From Paraescarpia echinospica (taxonomy: Eukaryota; Annelida; Polychaeta; Sabellida; Siboglinidae), in the NCBI GenBank assembly GCA_020002185.1, contig CM034541.1:27364319-27428318 (forward strand): a DNA stretch of 64,000 nt, in the 5' to 3' direction. Position 1 is the first letter of the stretch; each line of letters opens with the position of its first letter. A program made the translations under genes and the position numbers. Positions 40,401 through 44,948 of the stretch are shown in pieces. Under the pieces are notes generated by a model. The model had not been told where the DNA came from. It saw only the letters and a list, made by a program, of their open reading frames with translations, and did no database searches.

Positions 40401-40857
40401 CGCACCCAACCCTGACCGTATGACTCCTAAGGAGTGTTGGCCAGTACTCAACCAAGACAAGACAAGACTTCACTTGGTTGTCCTTCAGTTCAGGTGAGGT
40501 TCAGGAACATTTGATCAACACGGTCATATCAGTTTTCTATGACACTAATATATAAACACATGTTTAATTAATTCAAAATGATCTACTGCATTTTTGTATT
40601 CTTGTTTGGTGCGCTCCAGTGCACAGTTTTGACAGTTTTTGTGACAGTCCCCTAACACCCCCATTTATCGCCCATCAGTTAAATGTTTCAGCCATCTCAA
40701 ATGCATAGAATAAACATACTGACATTACGCCTATCTCAATTTACATTGGTTCGCTTAATATTGCTATTACTACGTGTCCTCATTTGAAAATGATGACCGG
40801 CGATTGCTTGCAAAGTAGACAATTTGATTCCTACATACCTCTGACGTGGTCCGCCAT
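8074..40857 (-). CDS. COG1: Conserved oligomeric Golgi complex subunit 1 (28 coding exons, complete)
   Basis: COG1 is a subunit of the eight-part COG tether on the cytosolic face of the Golgi. It helps capture retrograde vesicles that recycle glycosylation enzymes, and it links the two lobes of the complex. I assembled the gene by reading the minus strand against the COG1 family. Exons run from high to low coordinate and all have GT-AG borders with matching phases; the sum is 2940 nt, or 979 residues plus stop. Landmarks include [20 protein letters not shown] near residues 24-43, [16 protein letters not shown] (52-67), [19 protein letters not shown] (about 137-155), [12 protein letters not shown] (about 802-813) and [13 protein letters not shown] (about 846-858). 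The start ATG lies in the context AATCATGGCGG. One donor (exon 10) is ambiguous, with 31368 and 31347 both in phase. Intron content is mostly repeats, and two introns carry arrays copied from adjacent splice sites. No break in the reading frame is visible, so the gene looks functional. Confidence 0.97.
8460..8645. repeat. (CA)n microsatellite
   Basis: Imperfect CA/CG dinucleotide tract in COG1 intron 27. ORFs of HT or VC repeats on either strand are artefacts. Confidence 0.95.
9095..9289 (-). CDS. COG1: COG1 exon 27
   Basis: It encodes residues 872-936, starting [19 protein letters not shown] and including [20 protein letters not shown]. The family block is PHNILPLASSQIRFGLLPLS. The acceptor is TGCCCCCCAG and the donor GTCAGTGT. 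Confidence 0.95.
9310..9530. repeat. Short imperfect tandem repeat, 18-39 bp
   Basis: Blocks such as CCAGACACCAATAATCC and GATGTTGATAATCC recur about eleven times. The plus frame reads as [16 protein letters not shown], but it is in an intron 20 bp upstream of COG1 exon 27 and antisense to it, so coding use is unlikely. Confidence 0.85.
9549..9614. repeat. (CTAC)n microsatellite
   Basis: About 16 perfect copies of the tetranucleotide in COG1 intron 26. Confidence 0.97.
9905..10036 (-). CDS. COG1: COG1 exon 26
   Basis: It encodes residues 828-871 and holds [20 protein letters not shown], the C-terminal COG1 signature. The donor is GTCAGTAC. The acceptor is taken as TTTTGCATCAG because it is the best phase-0 site; another phase-0 site at ACCAGCAG would shorten the exon by 21 nt. 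A (GT)n tract lies about 150 bp upstream. Confidence 0.9.
10195..10625. repeat. (GT)n microsatellite
   Basis: A long imperfect GT tract broken by CT, AT and TATATA pieces, in COG1 intron 25. ORFs across it are artefacts. Confidence 0.96.
10630..11090. other. COG1 intron 25, remaining part
   Basis: AT-rich intron sequence. Nothing recognisable beyond an A-rich run at about 10700. Confidence 0.5.
11093..11315 (-). CDS. COG1: COG1 exon 25
   Basis: It encodes residues 753-827, starting [19 protein letters not shown] and containing [20 protein letters not shown]. This matches the family VTLQEML and VTQNRALQLLYDLRYL. The acceptor is CGTCACAG and the donor GTAATTTA. Confidence 0.96.
11689..12673. 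repeat. 41-bp tandem array, 24 copies
   Basis: The unit starts GAGCTAGCTAACTGCTTCAC and continues AAGCAGAGTCTGTTTGGAAT then G. The first unit is one base shorter, and only a handful of substitutions are seen in about 1 kb (for example AAGCTGAG near 11957). It lies in COG1 intron 24 and carries the palindrome AGCTAGCT. Confidence 0.98.
13014..13090 (-). CDS. COG1: COG1 exon 24
   Basis: It encodes residues 728-752, [20 protein letters not shown] then AHTID. It aligns with YVQSFLFSLCQEINRVGGHA. The acceptor is GTGTTTGTAG and the donor GTAACAC. A SINE lies within 20 bp of the acceptor. Confidence 0.95.
13105..13373 (-). mobile_element. tRNA-derived SINE, 5'-truncated copy
   Basis: Read on the minus strand it runs from AAGGTT near 13360, through TGAATGAGTACCTGGCTACA, to the tail TAAGAACTTATC. 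The family body includes AGTCCTTAGCTCTGCTCAAA on the plus strand. A run of nine C near 13167 interrupts it. It lies 15 bp from COG1 exon 24. Confidence 0.85.
13374..14190. other. COG1 intron 23, remaining part
   Basis: AT-rich sequence between a SINE and exon 23. No gene or recognised repeat is seen. Confidence 0.5.
14195..14272 (-). CDS. COG1: COG1 exon 23
   Basis: It encodes 26 residues, 702-727: [20 protein letters not shown] then IHVPMH. It aligns with SWDELEIQEEAESG. The acceptor is TTGCTATAG and the donor GTAAGTTA; both are in phase 0. The acceptor and first 22-23 coding bases are the repeat unit of the 42-bp array lying immediately upstream in the intron. Confidence 0.95.
14241..15535 (-). 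repeat. 42-bp array copied from the exon 23 splice acceptor, ~30 copies
   Basis: On the minus strand each unit contains TTGCTATAGAGATGGGATGA then CATAGAAATAG, which is the intron 22-exon 23 junction (CTATAG|AGATGG...) with the first 22-23 coding bases. The rest of the unit is GATGTTTGTGG. The array ends inside the true exon. Many units carry TGATGG in place of AGATGG, and a rearranged stretch lies at about 15140-15210. Because 42 is divisible by three, long plus-strand ORFs appear; they are artefacts. Confidence 0.97.
15536..16237. other. COG1 intron 22, remaining part
   Basis: Unique sequence. GAAAGTACCACTT at about 15898 is echoed in reverse complement as AAGTGGTACTTTC at 16148-16160, so an old inverted repeat of about 250 bp may be present. 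No gene seen. Confidence 0.4.
16238..16331 (-). CDS. COG1: COG1 exon 22
   Basis: It encodes residues 670-701, with [20 protein letters not shown] then [11 protein letters not shown]. It aligns with VWSSAVVKVLIHGFTQSLLL. The acceptor is TTCCCGCAG and the donor GTAGGACC. A SINE starts about 60 bp upstream. Confidence 0.93.
16389..16687 (-). mobile_element. tRNA-derived SINE, nearly full length
   Basis: Read on the minus strand it begins AGAGCACGGTGGCACAGTGT, a tRNA-like head, followed by a B-box-like GGTTTGATTCC, then the family body and a tail TAAAAGAACTTAC. It lies in COG1 intron 21, about 60 bp from exon 22. Confidence 0.88.
16690..17000. other. COG1 intron 21, remaining part
   Basis: AT-rich sequence, nothing recognised. 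Confidence 0.5.
17003..17116 (-). CDS. COG1: COG1 exon 21
   Basis: It encodes residues 632-669. The second half, [20 protein letters not shown], aligns with PTQAKWQEVKEVLLQQS. The first half is a variable linker. The acceptor is GCACGTAG and the donor GTGGGGTA. Confidence 0.88.
17660..17761 (-). CDS. COG1: COG1 exon 20
   Basis: It encodes residues 598-631, with [20 protein letters not shown] then CVGGSVLDN. The family has VLFMARLCQSLGELCPHLKQC. The acceptor is ATGTTTCAG and the donor GTGCATTGG. Confidence 0.94.
17765..18299. other. COG1 intron 19, unique part
   Basis: It contains a decayed short repeat of TACAGT/GGTGTA blocks at about 17845-17940 and TTTTCATTGATACTAATTTTCATGAATAC with a small direct repeat at about 17989-18018. 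No gene seen. Confidence 0.4.
18300..18482 (-). repeat. Dispersed repeat, copy B (in COG1 intron 19)
   Basis: The minus strand matches 5735-5910 through GAGATCGTCCATCTTCTAAA, CAGTGAATCAAC and ATAATATGCAATTTTAA. Copy B lacks the long fold-back arm but keeps TGTGCTAT next to the shared block. Confidence 0.75.
18567..18659 (-). CDS. COG1: COG1 exon 19
   Basis: It encodes residues 567-597, with [20 protein letters not shown] and ending CLTIIH. It aligns with HIVDCIRAELQSI. The acceptor is TTGTATCCAG and the donor GTAGAGTG. Confidence 0.9.
18680..19085. other. COG1 intron 18, 3' part
   Basis: AT-rich sequence before the 37-bp array. Nothing recognised. Confidence 0.5.
19088..24000. repeat. 37-bp tandem array, ~130 copies, with higher-order repeats
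   Basis: The unit is TCTGTACAGTCACTGTCAAT followed by GACATTCATTCATTCTA. Each unit has the palindrome CTGTACAG and a short ATTC repeat. Variant units (ATATCAG, ATATATG, CAGCC, GGCATT) recur in the same order 1554 bp apart, that is 42 units: 19378 matches 20932, and 20155 matches 21709. A scrambled part lies at 22305-22510. The whole array is in COG1 intron 18. ORFs of about 62 codons recur from the period and are not genes. Confidence 0.98.
24108..24160 (-). repeat. Short dispersed repeat, copy 2 (in COG1 intron 18)
   Basis: The minus strand reads TTCTTTTGTGCCTAGATCCT then CGGAAACCAAG, matching 7140-7195. Confidence 0.7.
24227..24448 (-). CDS. COG1: COG1 exon 18
   Basis: It encodes residues 493-566, with [19 protein letters not shown], an acidic linker, then [20 protein letters not shown]. 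The family has ALDSKLKVKLDDLLAYLP and FDRYADAGTVQEML. The acceptor is TTCCCGTCAG and the donor GTGGGACT. The next intron holds the 37-bp array. Confidence 0.95.
24449..25032. other. COG1 intron 17
   Basis: AT-rich. TTATAAGTAATTTATTTTAT and TCAGTAATTTATTTCATAAG near 24785-24860 form a short imperfect repeat. No gene seen. Confidence 0.5.
25033..25194 (-). CDS. COG1: COG1 exon 17
   Basis: It encodes residues 439-492, with [20 protein letters not shown] followed by VVAGN and [14 protein letters not shown]. The family equivalent is SLFLWSESPNDLPSDAAWV then SMKAQAISP. The acceptor is GTCCCCTCAG and the donor GTATGTGG. Confidence 0.96.
25411..25554 (-). mobile_element. SINE, tail-side half, split by a LINE
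   Basis: Read on the plus strand it goes AAATTCTTACATAGCACAGA to TAATGCAATTACTGTGCA. The other half of this SINE is at 26801-26905. The break holds a LINE fragment flanked by GTGCA. Confidence 0.85.
25555..26800 (+). mobile_element. LINE fragment (reverse transcriptase), inserted in a SINE
   Basis: The translated frame from 25583 has [48 protein letters not shown] and [15 protein letters not shown], which are non-LTR reverse-transcriptase blocks including the catalytic ADD. After a frameshift in about 26150-26225, a second frame gives the thumb and C-terminal region ([32 protein letters not shown]) to the stop at 26790. The 5' part, including any endonuclease, is missing, as in a typical 5'-truncated LINE. 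It resembles the RTE-like endonuclease-reverse transcriptase group. The 3' tail is AGAAGAAGAA, and a GTGCA target duplication lies at 25550-25554 and 26801-26805. Non-functional. Confidence 0.93.
26801..26905 (-). mobile_element. SINE, head-side half, split by a LINE
   Basis: It continues the SINE begun at 25411, with GTGCAAAGTATATTCGTTCA then TAGCCAGGTACTCATTCA. The tRNA-like head is missing or decayed. Confidence 0.8.
26906..27540. other. COG1 intron 16, remaining part
   Basis: AT-rich intron sequence. The ORFs at 26923-27273 and 27240-27455 show no family features. Confidence 0.5.
27543..27634 (-). CDS. COG1: COG1 exon 16
   Basis: It encodes residues 409-438, with [20 protein letters not shown] then [10 protein letters not shown]. 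Similarity to the family is moderate, and the exon call rests partly on its boundaries (acceptor CTGTTACAG, donor GTAAACAAG) and phase. Confidence 0.85.
27640..28030. other. COG1 intron 15
   Basis: AT-rich, with TA-rich runs at about 27790. Nothing recognised. Confidence 0.5.
28034..28138 (-). CDS. COG1: COG1 exon 15
   Basis: It encodes residues 374-408, with [20 protein letters not shown] then [10 protein letters not shown]. It aligns with SWDVLCRRLLEKPLLFWEDM. It is 35 codons, phase 0 at both ends. The acceptor is GGTTGCCAG and the donor GTGAGAATC. A pair of inverted SINEs lies in the preceding intron. Confidence 0.93.
28203..28350 (+). mobile_element. tRNA-derived SINE, head part, plus orientation
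   Basis: It contains a B-box-like GGTTTGAATCC, then TGAATGAGTACCTGGCTATA. It lacks the tail and directly meets another copy in the opposite orientation at 28351. Confidence 0.85.
28351..28655 (-). mobile_element. tRNA-derived SINE, nearly full length, minus orientation
   Basis: On the plus strand it reads GGAGTATCCAGTCC (tail side) to TTCGAACCTAGAGACCCC (B box region, reversed) and TACTATGCTACTATG. It lies in COG1 intron 14, about 40 bp from exon 14. Confidence 0.87.
28693..28798 (-). CDS. COG1: COG1 exon 14
   Basis: It encodes residues 338-373, with [20 protein letters not shown] then [11 protein letters not shown]. The family has GITNLLMYVKSMKGLAGIRD here. The acceptor is TGTTCCAG and the donor GTGAGGCC. 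Confidence 0.95.
28905..29110 (+). repeat. Dispersed pyrimidine-rich repeat, copy 1
   Basis: It contains CTCTCCTCACACAGTCCTCC then CATCTGTGTCAGGGAGT. A related block lies at 50785-50950. It sits in COG1 intron 13. Confidence 0.65.
29110..29232. repeat. Short 27-29-bp tandem repeat in COG1 intron 13
   Basis: Four imperfect copies built on CATCAATTGATCAACATTAC and AATGATTT. It contains CAATTGAT. Confidence 0.75.
29271..29352 (-). CDS. COG1: COG1 exon 13
   Basis: It encodes residues 311-337, [20 protein letters not shown] and on to CQQWIN, aligning with EFQPTLRTLAHPIS in vertebrates. The acceptor is TTGTGCAG and the donor GTAAGATG. Confidence 0.94.
29702..29864. mobile_element. Small MITE with terminal inverted repeats
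   Basis: The left end is GGGTCGGTTTCATGAAG and the right end CTTCATGAAACCGGCCCC, so the ends are inverted with one mismatch. About 160 bp, non-coding, in COG1 intron 12. Confidence 0.85.
29897..29959 (-). CDS. COG1: COG1 exon 12
   Basis: It encodes residues 290-310, [19 protein letters not shown] and two more. The KHLP motif is conserved in the family. The acceptor is TTATCCAG and the donor GTATGTTG. Confidence 0.92.
29965..30470. other. COG1 intron 11
   Basis: Unique sequence. ORFs at 30047-30358 and 30355-30570 overlap the exon antisense or lack support. Confidence 0.45.
30475..30531 (-). CDS. COG1: COG1 exon 11
   Basis: It encodes residues 271-289, [18 protein letters not shown], matching the family LPCGLLFSTLETIT. 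The acceptor is CTCTTTCAG and the donor GTAAGTCTG. Confidence 0.92.
30795..31030 (-). repeat. Dispersed repeat, copy 2 (in COG1 intron 10)
   Basis: The minus strand contains AAGACAGTCCCAAATTAT, CCCACTAATAAGGTCACC and CAAACCTTGCTTTATAAC, matching 7780-7930. On the plus strand, TGGAACCTCTCTATTA occurs twice (about 30808 and 30841). The type of element is not known to me. Confidence 0.7.
31368..31488 (-). CDS. COG1: COG1 exon 10
   Basis: It encodes residues 231-270, starting [10 protein letters not shown] and ending [11 protein letters not shown]. The acceptor is TCTTCCCAG. The donor used here is TGCA|GTCAGTCC. A second phase-1 donor, GACA|GTGGGC, would put the end at 31347 and add seven residues, which fits the family spacing better but has a weaker site. 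The start is secure and the 3' end is not. Confidence 0.85.
31495..31850. other. COG1 intron 9
   Basis: AT-rich; nothing recognised. Confidence 0.5.
31855..31941 (-). CDS. COG1: COG1 exon 9
   Basis: It encodes residues 202-230, with [19 protein letters not shown] and ending LLART. It matches the family block AVAEALCSIMLLEESSPRQ. The acceptor is GATGTCAG and the donor GTGAGTAT. Confidence 0.95.
32173..32214 (-). CDS. COG1: COG1 exon 8
   Basis: A 42-nt micro-exon encoding residues 188-201, [14 protein letters not shown], which aligns with the SKMLLKCQGVSDQ segment of vertebrate COG1. Acceptor TTGTTTTTAG, donor GTATGTCTC, phase 0 at both ends. Confidence 0.88.
32215..32541. other. COG1 intron 7, 3' end
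   Basis: Unique sequence between exon 8 and the hAT element; nothing recognised. Confidence 0.5.
32550..33829 (-). mobile_element. Degenerate hAT-family DNA transposon with TIRs and 8-bp TSD
   Basis: The ends are CAGACCTGTGGCC (32550-32562) and GGCCCCAGGTCTG (33817-33829), inverted with one mismatch. The flanks are an exact 8-bp duplication, GTCTAGGC, at 32542-32549 and 33830-33837. Both ends carry subterminal GAGTACGAGTAC repeats. A transposase remnant lies at 32856-33125. The 1280-bp length shows it is internally deleted. Confidence 0.95.
32856..33125 (-). pseudogene. hAT transposase C-terminal dimerisation domain remnant
   Basis: The 89-codon frame includes [20 protein letters not shown] then [12 protein letters not shown] and EQLMFIRCN. 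This is the hATC dimerisation motif of hAT transposases. The DNA-binding and catalytic parts are absent, so it is not an active enzyme. Confidence 0.9.
33840..35340. repeat. Ancient degenerate tandem repeat, ~300-360-bp period
   Basis: From about 34080 four diverged copies are visible. Each holds TTTGGTTTAGTGACTGAAGG or a variant (near 34190, 34545, 34845, 35165), CCAAATAAAACAACACTAGA or a variant, and a TATTGCATAC block. Variation is high, so this is old. No coding potential. Confidence 0.75.
35341..36214 (-). repeat. 25-bp array copied from the exon 7 splice donor, ~35 copies
   Basis: On the minus strand the unit contains TCAACCATACTACAGGTAAA then CCCAC. The end of exon 7 reads TCAACCATACTACAG|GTAAAT. 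The array is immediately downstream of exon 7 in intron 7. Substitutions are frequent (ATGTAG, CGTGTAG, TAGCATG), so it is older or less homogenised than the 42-bp array. Confidence 0.96.
36215..36394 (-). CDS. COG1: COG1 exon 7
   Basis: It encodes residues 128-187, from [19 protein letters not shown] to HFRSTILQ. The phase is 0 at both ends. The acceptor is GTTGCTAG and the donor CTACAG|GTAAAT. The last 17 coding bases and the donor are the seed of the 25-bp tandem array that fills the start of the following intron. Reading through the donor meets a stop at 36176. Confidence 0.97.
36400..36900. other. COG1 intron 6
   Basis: AT-rich intron; nothing recognised. Confidence 0.5.
36909..36975 (-). 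CDS. COG1: COG1 exon 6
   Basis: It encodes residues 105-127, with [20 protein letters not shown] matching the family FYSMAAQIKLLLEIPE stretch. The acceptor is TTTGTAG before a run of seven A, and the donor is GTGGGAGG. Confidence 0.93.
36980..37500. other. COG1 intron 5, 3' part
   Basis: Unique sequence with ORFs that lack recognisable features. Confidence 0.5.
37506..38162. mobile_element. hAT-like MITE with ACTTAAGTA subterminal repeats
   Basis: The left end is CAGTGCCGGTA and the right end TACCAGCTCTG, which are imperfect inverted repeats. The flanks are AATGCAAC (37498-37505) and AATGCAAT (38163-38170), a 7-of-8 target duplication. Multiple TACTTAAGTA and ACTTTTACTTG blocks lie near both ends. 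No transposase is seen. It lies in COG1 intron 5. Confidence 0.85.
38279..38370 (-). CDS. COG1: COG1 exon 5
   Basis: It encodes residues 75-104, starting [20 protein letters not shown]. This fits the vertebrate segment between the N-terminal helix and the AAQIK motif. The acceptor is TTGCTCTCCAG and the donor GTAGAAG. Confidence 0.9.
38515..38581 (-). CDS. COG1: COG1 exon 4
   Basis: It encodes residues 52-74, [20 protein letters not shown] and two more. This is the best-conserved helix of the N-terminal domain. The acceptor is CTCCTCCAG and the donor GTGAGTTG. Confidence 0.96.
38585..38985. other. COG1 intron 3
   Basis: Unique sequence; GGGGTGCAGCAGGGGGTGCA at about 38757 is a short direct repeat. 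No gene seen. Confidence 0.5.
38990..39034 (-). CDS. COG1: COG1 exon 3
   Basis: It encodes residues 37-51, [15 protein letters not shown], a nearly invariant COG1 stretch. The acceptor is TTTAAATAG and the donor GTAAGTTG. Confidence 0.95.
39040..39435. other. COG1 intron 2
   Basis: AT-rich; nothing recognised. Confidence 0.5.
39441..39531 (-). CDS. COG1: COG1 exon 2
   Basis: It encodes residues 7-36, including [20 protein letters not shown], the start of the Vps51/EXO84/COG1 N-terminal helical region. The acceptor is TCTATTAG and the donor GTACTGAG. Confidence 0.93.
39981..40468 (+). mobile_element. LINE 3' end, ORF2 C terminus
   Basis: The 135-codon frame from 39981 has [41 protein letters not shown] and [16 protein letters not shown], which is the terminal segment of jockey/CR1-like LINE polyproteins, after the reverse transcriptase. 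A tail of CAAGACAAGACAAGAC follows at about 40453-40468. It is 5'-truncated and lies in COG1 intron 1. Confidence 0.88.
40839..40857 (-). CDS. COG1: COG1 exon 1 (start codon)
   Basis: It encodes residues 1-6, MADHVR, and ends in phase 1 before the donor GTATGTAG. The splice to exon 2 gives [14 protein letters not shown]. The sequence before the ATG (GCTGCAATC) gives an acceptable start context. Being this short, it rests on the phase match and position rather than on similarity alone. Confidence 0.8.
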
Positions 40858-41275
40858 GATTGCAGCGCCACCTATCGTAATTTTAAATTAAAAACTGTGA
40901 CGTTTTGATCGCCAGGTGGCACTCCTTACACGCATCAGACGCGCCTTAGCTGGGGGACATAACATGCATACCTTTGGCTTTATGTGGCGCCGACCTGTCT
41001 GACCAACGAAATGACCACCCACACATATTGTTTGTTTACTCTGCACGCAAGCGAGGCGTGAAAGCATACGTAATATGCCGTACGCCAATTACTATGTGGC
41101 GTGACTGAACGTCTGGCTATTCCTGTGTGGGTTGTAGATTTACATTCCGGTCGATGAACAGTCAGAGCGCCTAAAAAAGACACGATGACAGTTGCAAACT
41201 GTCAAAAACCCTCTAAGGGCGATGGTTAGGTAAAGGTTACGTCATGGCACAAACCCAACGGTGAATACACCGACG
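40858..41275. promoter_or_regulatory. COG1 5' flank, possible promoter
   Basis: This is upstream of the COG1 start codon. No TATA box or motif is recognised with confidence. It has moderate CpG content at about 40930-41060. Transcription start is unknown. Confidence 0.35.
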
Positions 41276-41317
41276 TAGTATAACCTCGACCAGGGTGGGA
41301 TGAATATATGCAAGTCA

Positions 41318-41349
<32 letters not shown>

Positions 41350-41460
41350 CGCGTGTGCGTGCGCGTGCGCGTGCGCGTGCGCGTGCGCGTGCGTGTGCGT
41401 GTGTGTGTGTGTAGTATAACCTCGACCAGGGTGGGGTGAATATATACAAGTCGTGTGTGT

Positions 41461-41506
<46 letters not shown>

Positions 41507-41945
41507 GAGTGTGTGTGTGCGTGTGCGTGTGCGTGTGTGTGAGTGTGCGTGTGCGTACGCGTGCGCGTGCGCGTGTGCGTGTGCGTGCGGGCGTGCATGT
41601 ATGTATGTACGCACGTATATGTATATATGTTCAAGAATTAAAACGTAAATAGAAACAGGTTAGATCGAAGGGGAACAAGACAAACATTTATATATAAATG
41701 TGGTGTCAATTGCGTGCGCGTGCGTGTGTGCGTGTGCGCGTGCGCGTGCGCGTGCGTGTGCGTGTGCGTGCGCGTGTGCGCTTGTGCGTGCAGGCGTTCG
41801 GGCGTGCGTGCGTGCGTGCGGGCGTACATGTATGTATGTATGCACGTATATATATATATGTTCAAGAATTAAAACGTAAATAGAAACAGGTTAGATCGAA
41901 GGGGAACAAGACAAACATTTCTATATAAATGTGGTGTCAATTGCG
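41276..41945. repeat. Compound GT/GC microsatellite with duplicated flanks
   Basis: Three GT/GCGT tracts at 41317-41413, 41453-41600 and 41713-41830. TATAACCTCGACCAGGGTGG occurs at 41279 and again at 41415, and TATGTTCAAGAATTAAAACG at 41626 and 41857. So unit blocks of about 136 and 231 bp have been duplicated. Confidence 0.92.
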
Positions 41946-42500
41946 TATGATCCCAAGCAAATGGCTAAAAATAATACCTTTGTCTGTGAAATAGGGCCTA
42001 TATAATACCCAGTGTAGAATAATTGTTCGGCTATGTTCAATTAGATATAATGTAACGGCAGTCGGTGACGTGACCATCACATCGAGTAATTGTTGGGTGT
42101 GTAAATATATATATGGAAGCCAATTAAATGTGCGGAGTTACAGGGACTTGGATAAACTACTTCAAGGTTTCTTGTTCTTTCTTTTTCTTTTTTGCTTGTC
42201 GAAATTAATTCGGCAGACTAACCCCAGGCCCGTATGCTGTGAGGCAAAAGGGTTCCGCTTGGGAGAATTTTCTAGAGAATCCGACACTATCCCCTTCAAC
42301 CAGGGAAATCCCCAACATTACCGAATAGACCAGGAAAATCCCCAACACTACCCCCTCGACCGGGAATATCTCCAACGCCACCCGATTATCAGTCATCCAG
42401 TTGAAAAAAAAATTGGAAATAGAAAAGAAAAGCATGGAAAAGAATGGGATAAGATGGCGTTAGGTGAAGACGACTCGCTGAAAGACCAACATTTGATGTT
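41946..42500. other. Non-coding sequence; weak ORF
   Basis: The ORF at 42070-42507 contains a repeated HYR/DQENPQHYPLDREYLQ pattern from a ~25-bp DNA repeat, and no recognised domain. I do not call it a gene. Confidence 0.35.
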
Positions 42501-42504
42501 GATG

Positions 42505-42770
42505 TGATGTGGAGATGAAAAAGAAGGAAGACAACAGCATCAACAACAAGAAAAAGACGAAGAACAAGAAGAACCTGATGAACAGCAACAAGACGAACAG
42601 GAACAAGAAGAACAATAAGTCAAGAAGAAAAGAAGAACAAGAAGTCGAGAAGAACAAGAAGTTAAGAAGAACAAGAAGTACAAGAAGTTAAGACGAACAA
42701 GAAGTTAAGAAGAACAAGAAGAACACGAAACACAAAAAAATGACAAGACGAACAAGGAGAACACGAAGAA
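42505..42770. repeat. Purine-rich imperfect repeat (AAGAAGAACAAG)n
   Basis: A/G-rich on the plus strand with AAGAACAAGAAG recurring. Low-complexity ORFs on both strands are artefacts. Confidence 0.85.
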
Positions 42771-42774
42771 ACTA

Positions 42775-44545
42775 TTCAAAGCAAACGTAATGCCTTCTAC
42801 AGAACCAGCGCTAATAAACTGCGAGATGTGTATGCTATAACGTCAGCCAGTAGTCGAACCGTTCTTTTGCACGCCTACGGGGGCGGAGAAATGCCACTAG
42901 GACGTTGACTCTCATCAACGGTAAGCTAACGGCGCAGTTACTCCGAGTAAAAAGCGACGACAACGCGCCGCGTGTCACGTGCACAGCATCCAGACTGCAA
43001 TGGATGCTCAAACAATATCGTTCAATCCTAGAAACGTCGCGACGAAAATTATGTTTACGCCGGCTGACAATGAAGCAGGTTATTGACATTTAGATGTATC
43101 ATTCGTCGTGACACGTGAATGGAGGCTTATAAATATTACATCATATAAACAATGATGGTTAGGAACTTCAAAGGATGCGCGATAAACAGGAGAGACAGGC
43201 GGTTAAACGTAAAAAGTACCTTTTTTTATTATTGTATAATCATGATCGATATACACTATAATCATAACCACACACATGTTTTATTGATTGAACCACGCTT
43301 GTTTTAATATAATACAACCATTATGTGTTCATGAATATCAACCTTGGCATTCAATACATTCACAAGCAGCTGCCGACAATGTCCTCTATGTGGGCAAAGA
43401 TAACTGGGGTCAGGAGTTTATTGGATCACGTGATGACCATATCATTAAAATATGTAAAACCAAACTATTCGCCCTGAAAAATTCAACATACTAGGTAAAT
43501 ATATAAAGTTCAGCGTTTGTTAAACATTGTTCGTTAAAAGAAATTGACAATCAATATATTATACGATTGATTGTTTATAGTGTAGAATAGCTACACCCCA
43601 TATCACGTGATATTACAACAAAAACAACGAGAATGCGTATATTTAATAGTGCAGGGAAGCGATGTGTAGTCGGCGTATACATTGAAAGGTACCATATACA
43701 GAAACGAACAGGAGAGTATTGCTAACAGCCAGGGAAACGACGTTGTCTGGAACAACGAGATGACGAAAACCCGACATGGGTTTAATGTAAGATGTACTCG
43801 TAATTGGTAAATTGGATAGAATACTTAAATTTTACATTAGTTCGCCTAGCTACCTTCATATTTAGAAATGTGAAATTGTATGAAATACGAGGGTATCCAC
43901 ATGTATGAAGTATATTAAGTTACTTAATTAATTAATACATTAAATGATGCTGATGACTGATTAAAATGAAACGTATCTGTAGTTTTAGAAATATAACTTG
44001 TACCACACGCATTTATTGTAGAATTCCATTGTAACTGTATACATAGCTGTACTATTCATAGTTTTCGTGCGCGGCTTCAAGTGGCGAGTCGTGGCCATCT
44101 GTAATTACATTGGGTCAACGGGGGAATCATAATATACAAATAAACGTTCACATATCGGACCCAAGAATATCCGGGCTCGCAAGGGGGAAGTTCATCCGGA
44201 GGTCAGTGAACCCGGCCCTGATGCAAGACGAACATTGACGAGACTCTGAATAGACATCTTCCCAAGAACACGACAGAGCTTCAGTGGAGATCTTTGGTAT
44301 GCCATCTCCAGGTTTTGATCTCCTCCACTTACGCGTTCACGGAGTTCCATTAATAGGAATAGCAATAGCAATACAATAAGACATGTTTTGTATTGCTGTT
44401 ACTTGCTTATCCTCTTCGTGGCGCACGGCACGGATAGAATAACTCATTATATTCTAGTGTTATGTTGCTGTAAAGCTTATTTATTATAGTGTACGTGCTG
44501 TGAATTTGTGTGTCGTTTTTTTTGGGTCTTTTGTCGCTACACTGA
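42775..44545. other. Non-coding sequence, no gene seen
   Basis: Only short ORFs (42835-43093 on both strands, 43288-43494) without recognised features. Many ATTAAT and CACGTGA motifs are present but no structure stands out. Confidence 0.5.
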
Positions 44546-44559
44546 TGCAAGACGTGTCT

Positions 44560-44843
44560 ACTATCATTACCACCATCACCACCACCACCAACCACCATCA
44601 TCCCATCACTACCCCCACCATCACCATCACCACCATCATCATCATCACCATCACTACCGTCGCCATCATCACCACCATCATCACCACCATCATAACCACC
44701 ATCATCATCACCATCATAACCACCACCACCACCATCATCCCCATCACTACCACCACCATCACCACCATCATCATCACCATCACTACCATCGCCATCATCA
44801 CCACCATCATCACCACCATCATTACCACCACCACCACCATTAA
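44560..44843. repeat. (CAC/CAT)n trinucleotide tract
   Basis: Imperfect CACCAT and CATCAT repeat over about 280 bp, with the block TCACCATCACTACC repeated. ORFs encoding T/I or H or G/D runs are artefacts. Confidence 0.96.
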
Positions 44844-44948
44844 GCGCCCTAGGTGTGTTGCTCCATGCAAAATGTAATAAAATTAATGTTGAAAAGATTA
44901 ACATTAAAAAAACGAAAACAAATAAGAGTAACAAAAGATTCCAGGAGC

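Noticed and set aside
42070..42507. 145-codon ORF as a gene
   Set aside because: Its C-terminal half comes from a short DNA repeat and no domain or splice structure is seen.
44407..44934. Glycine/aspartate-rich 175-codon ORF
   Set aside because: Low-complexity translation of the CAC/CAT tract.
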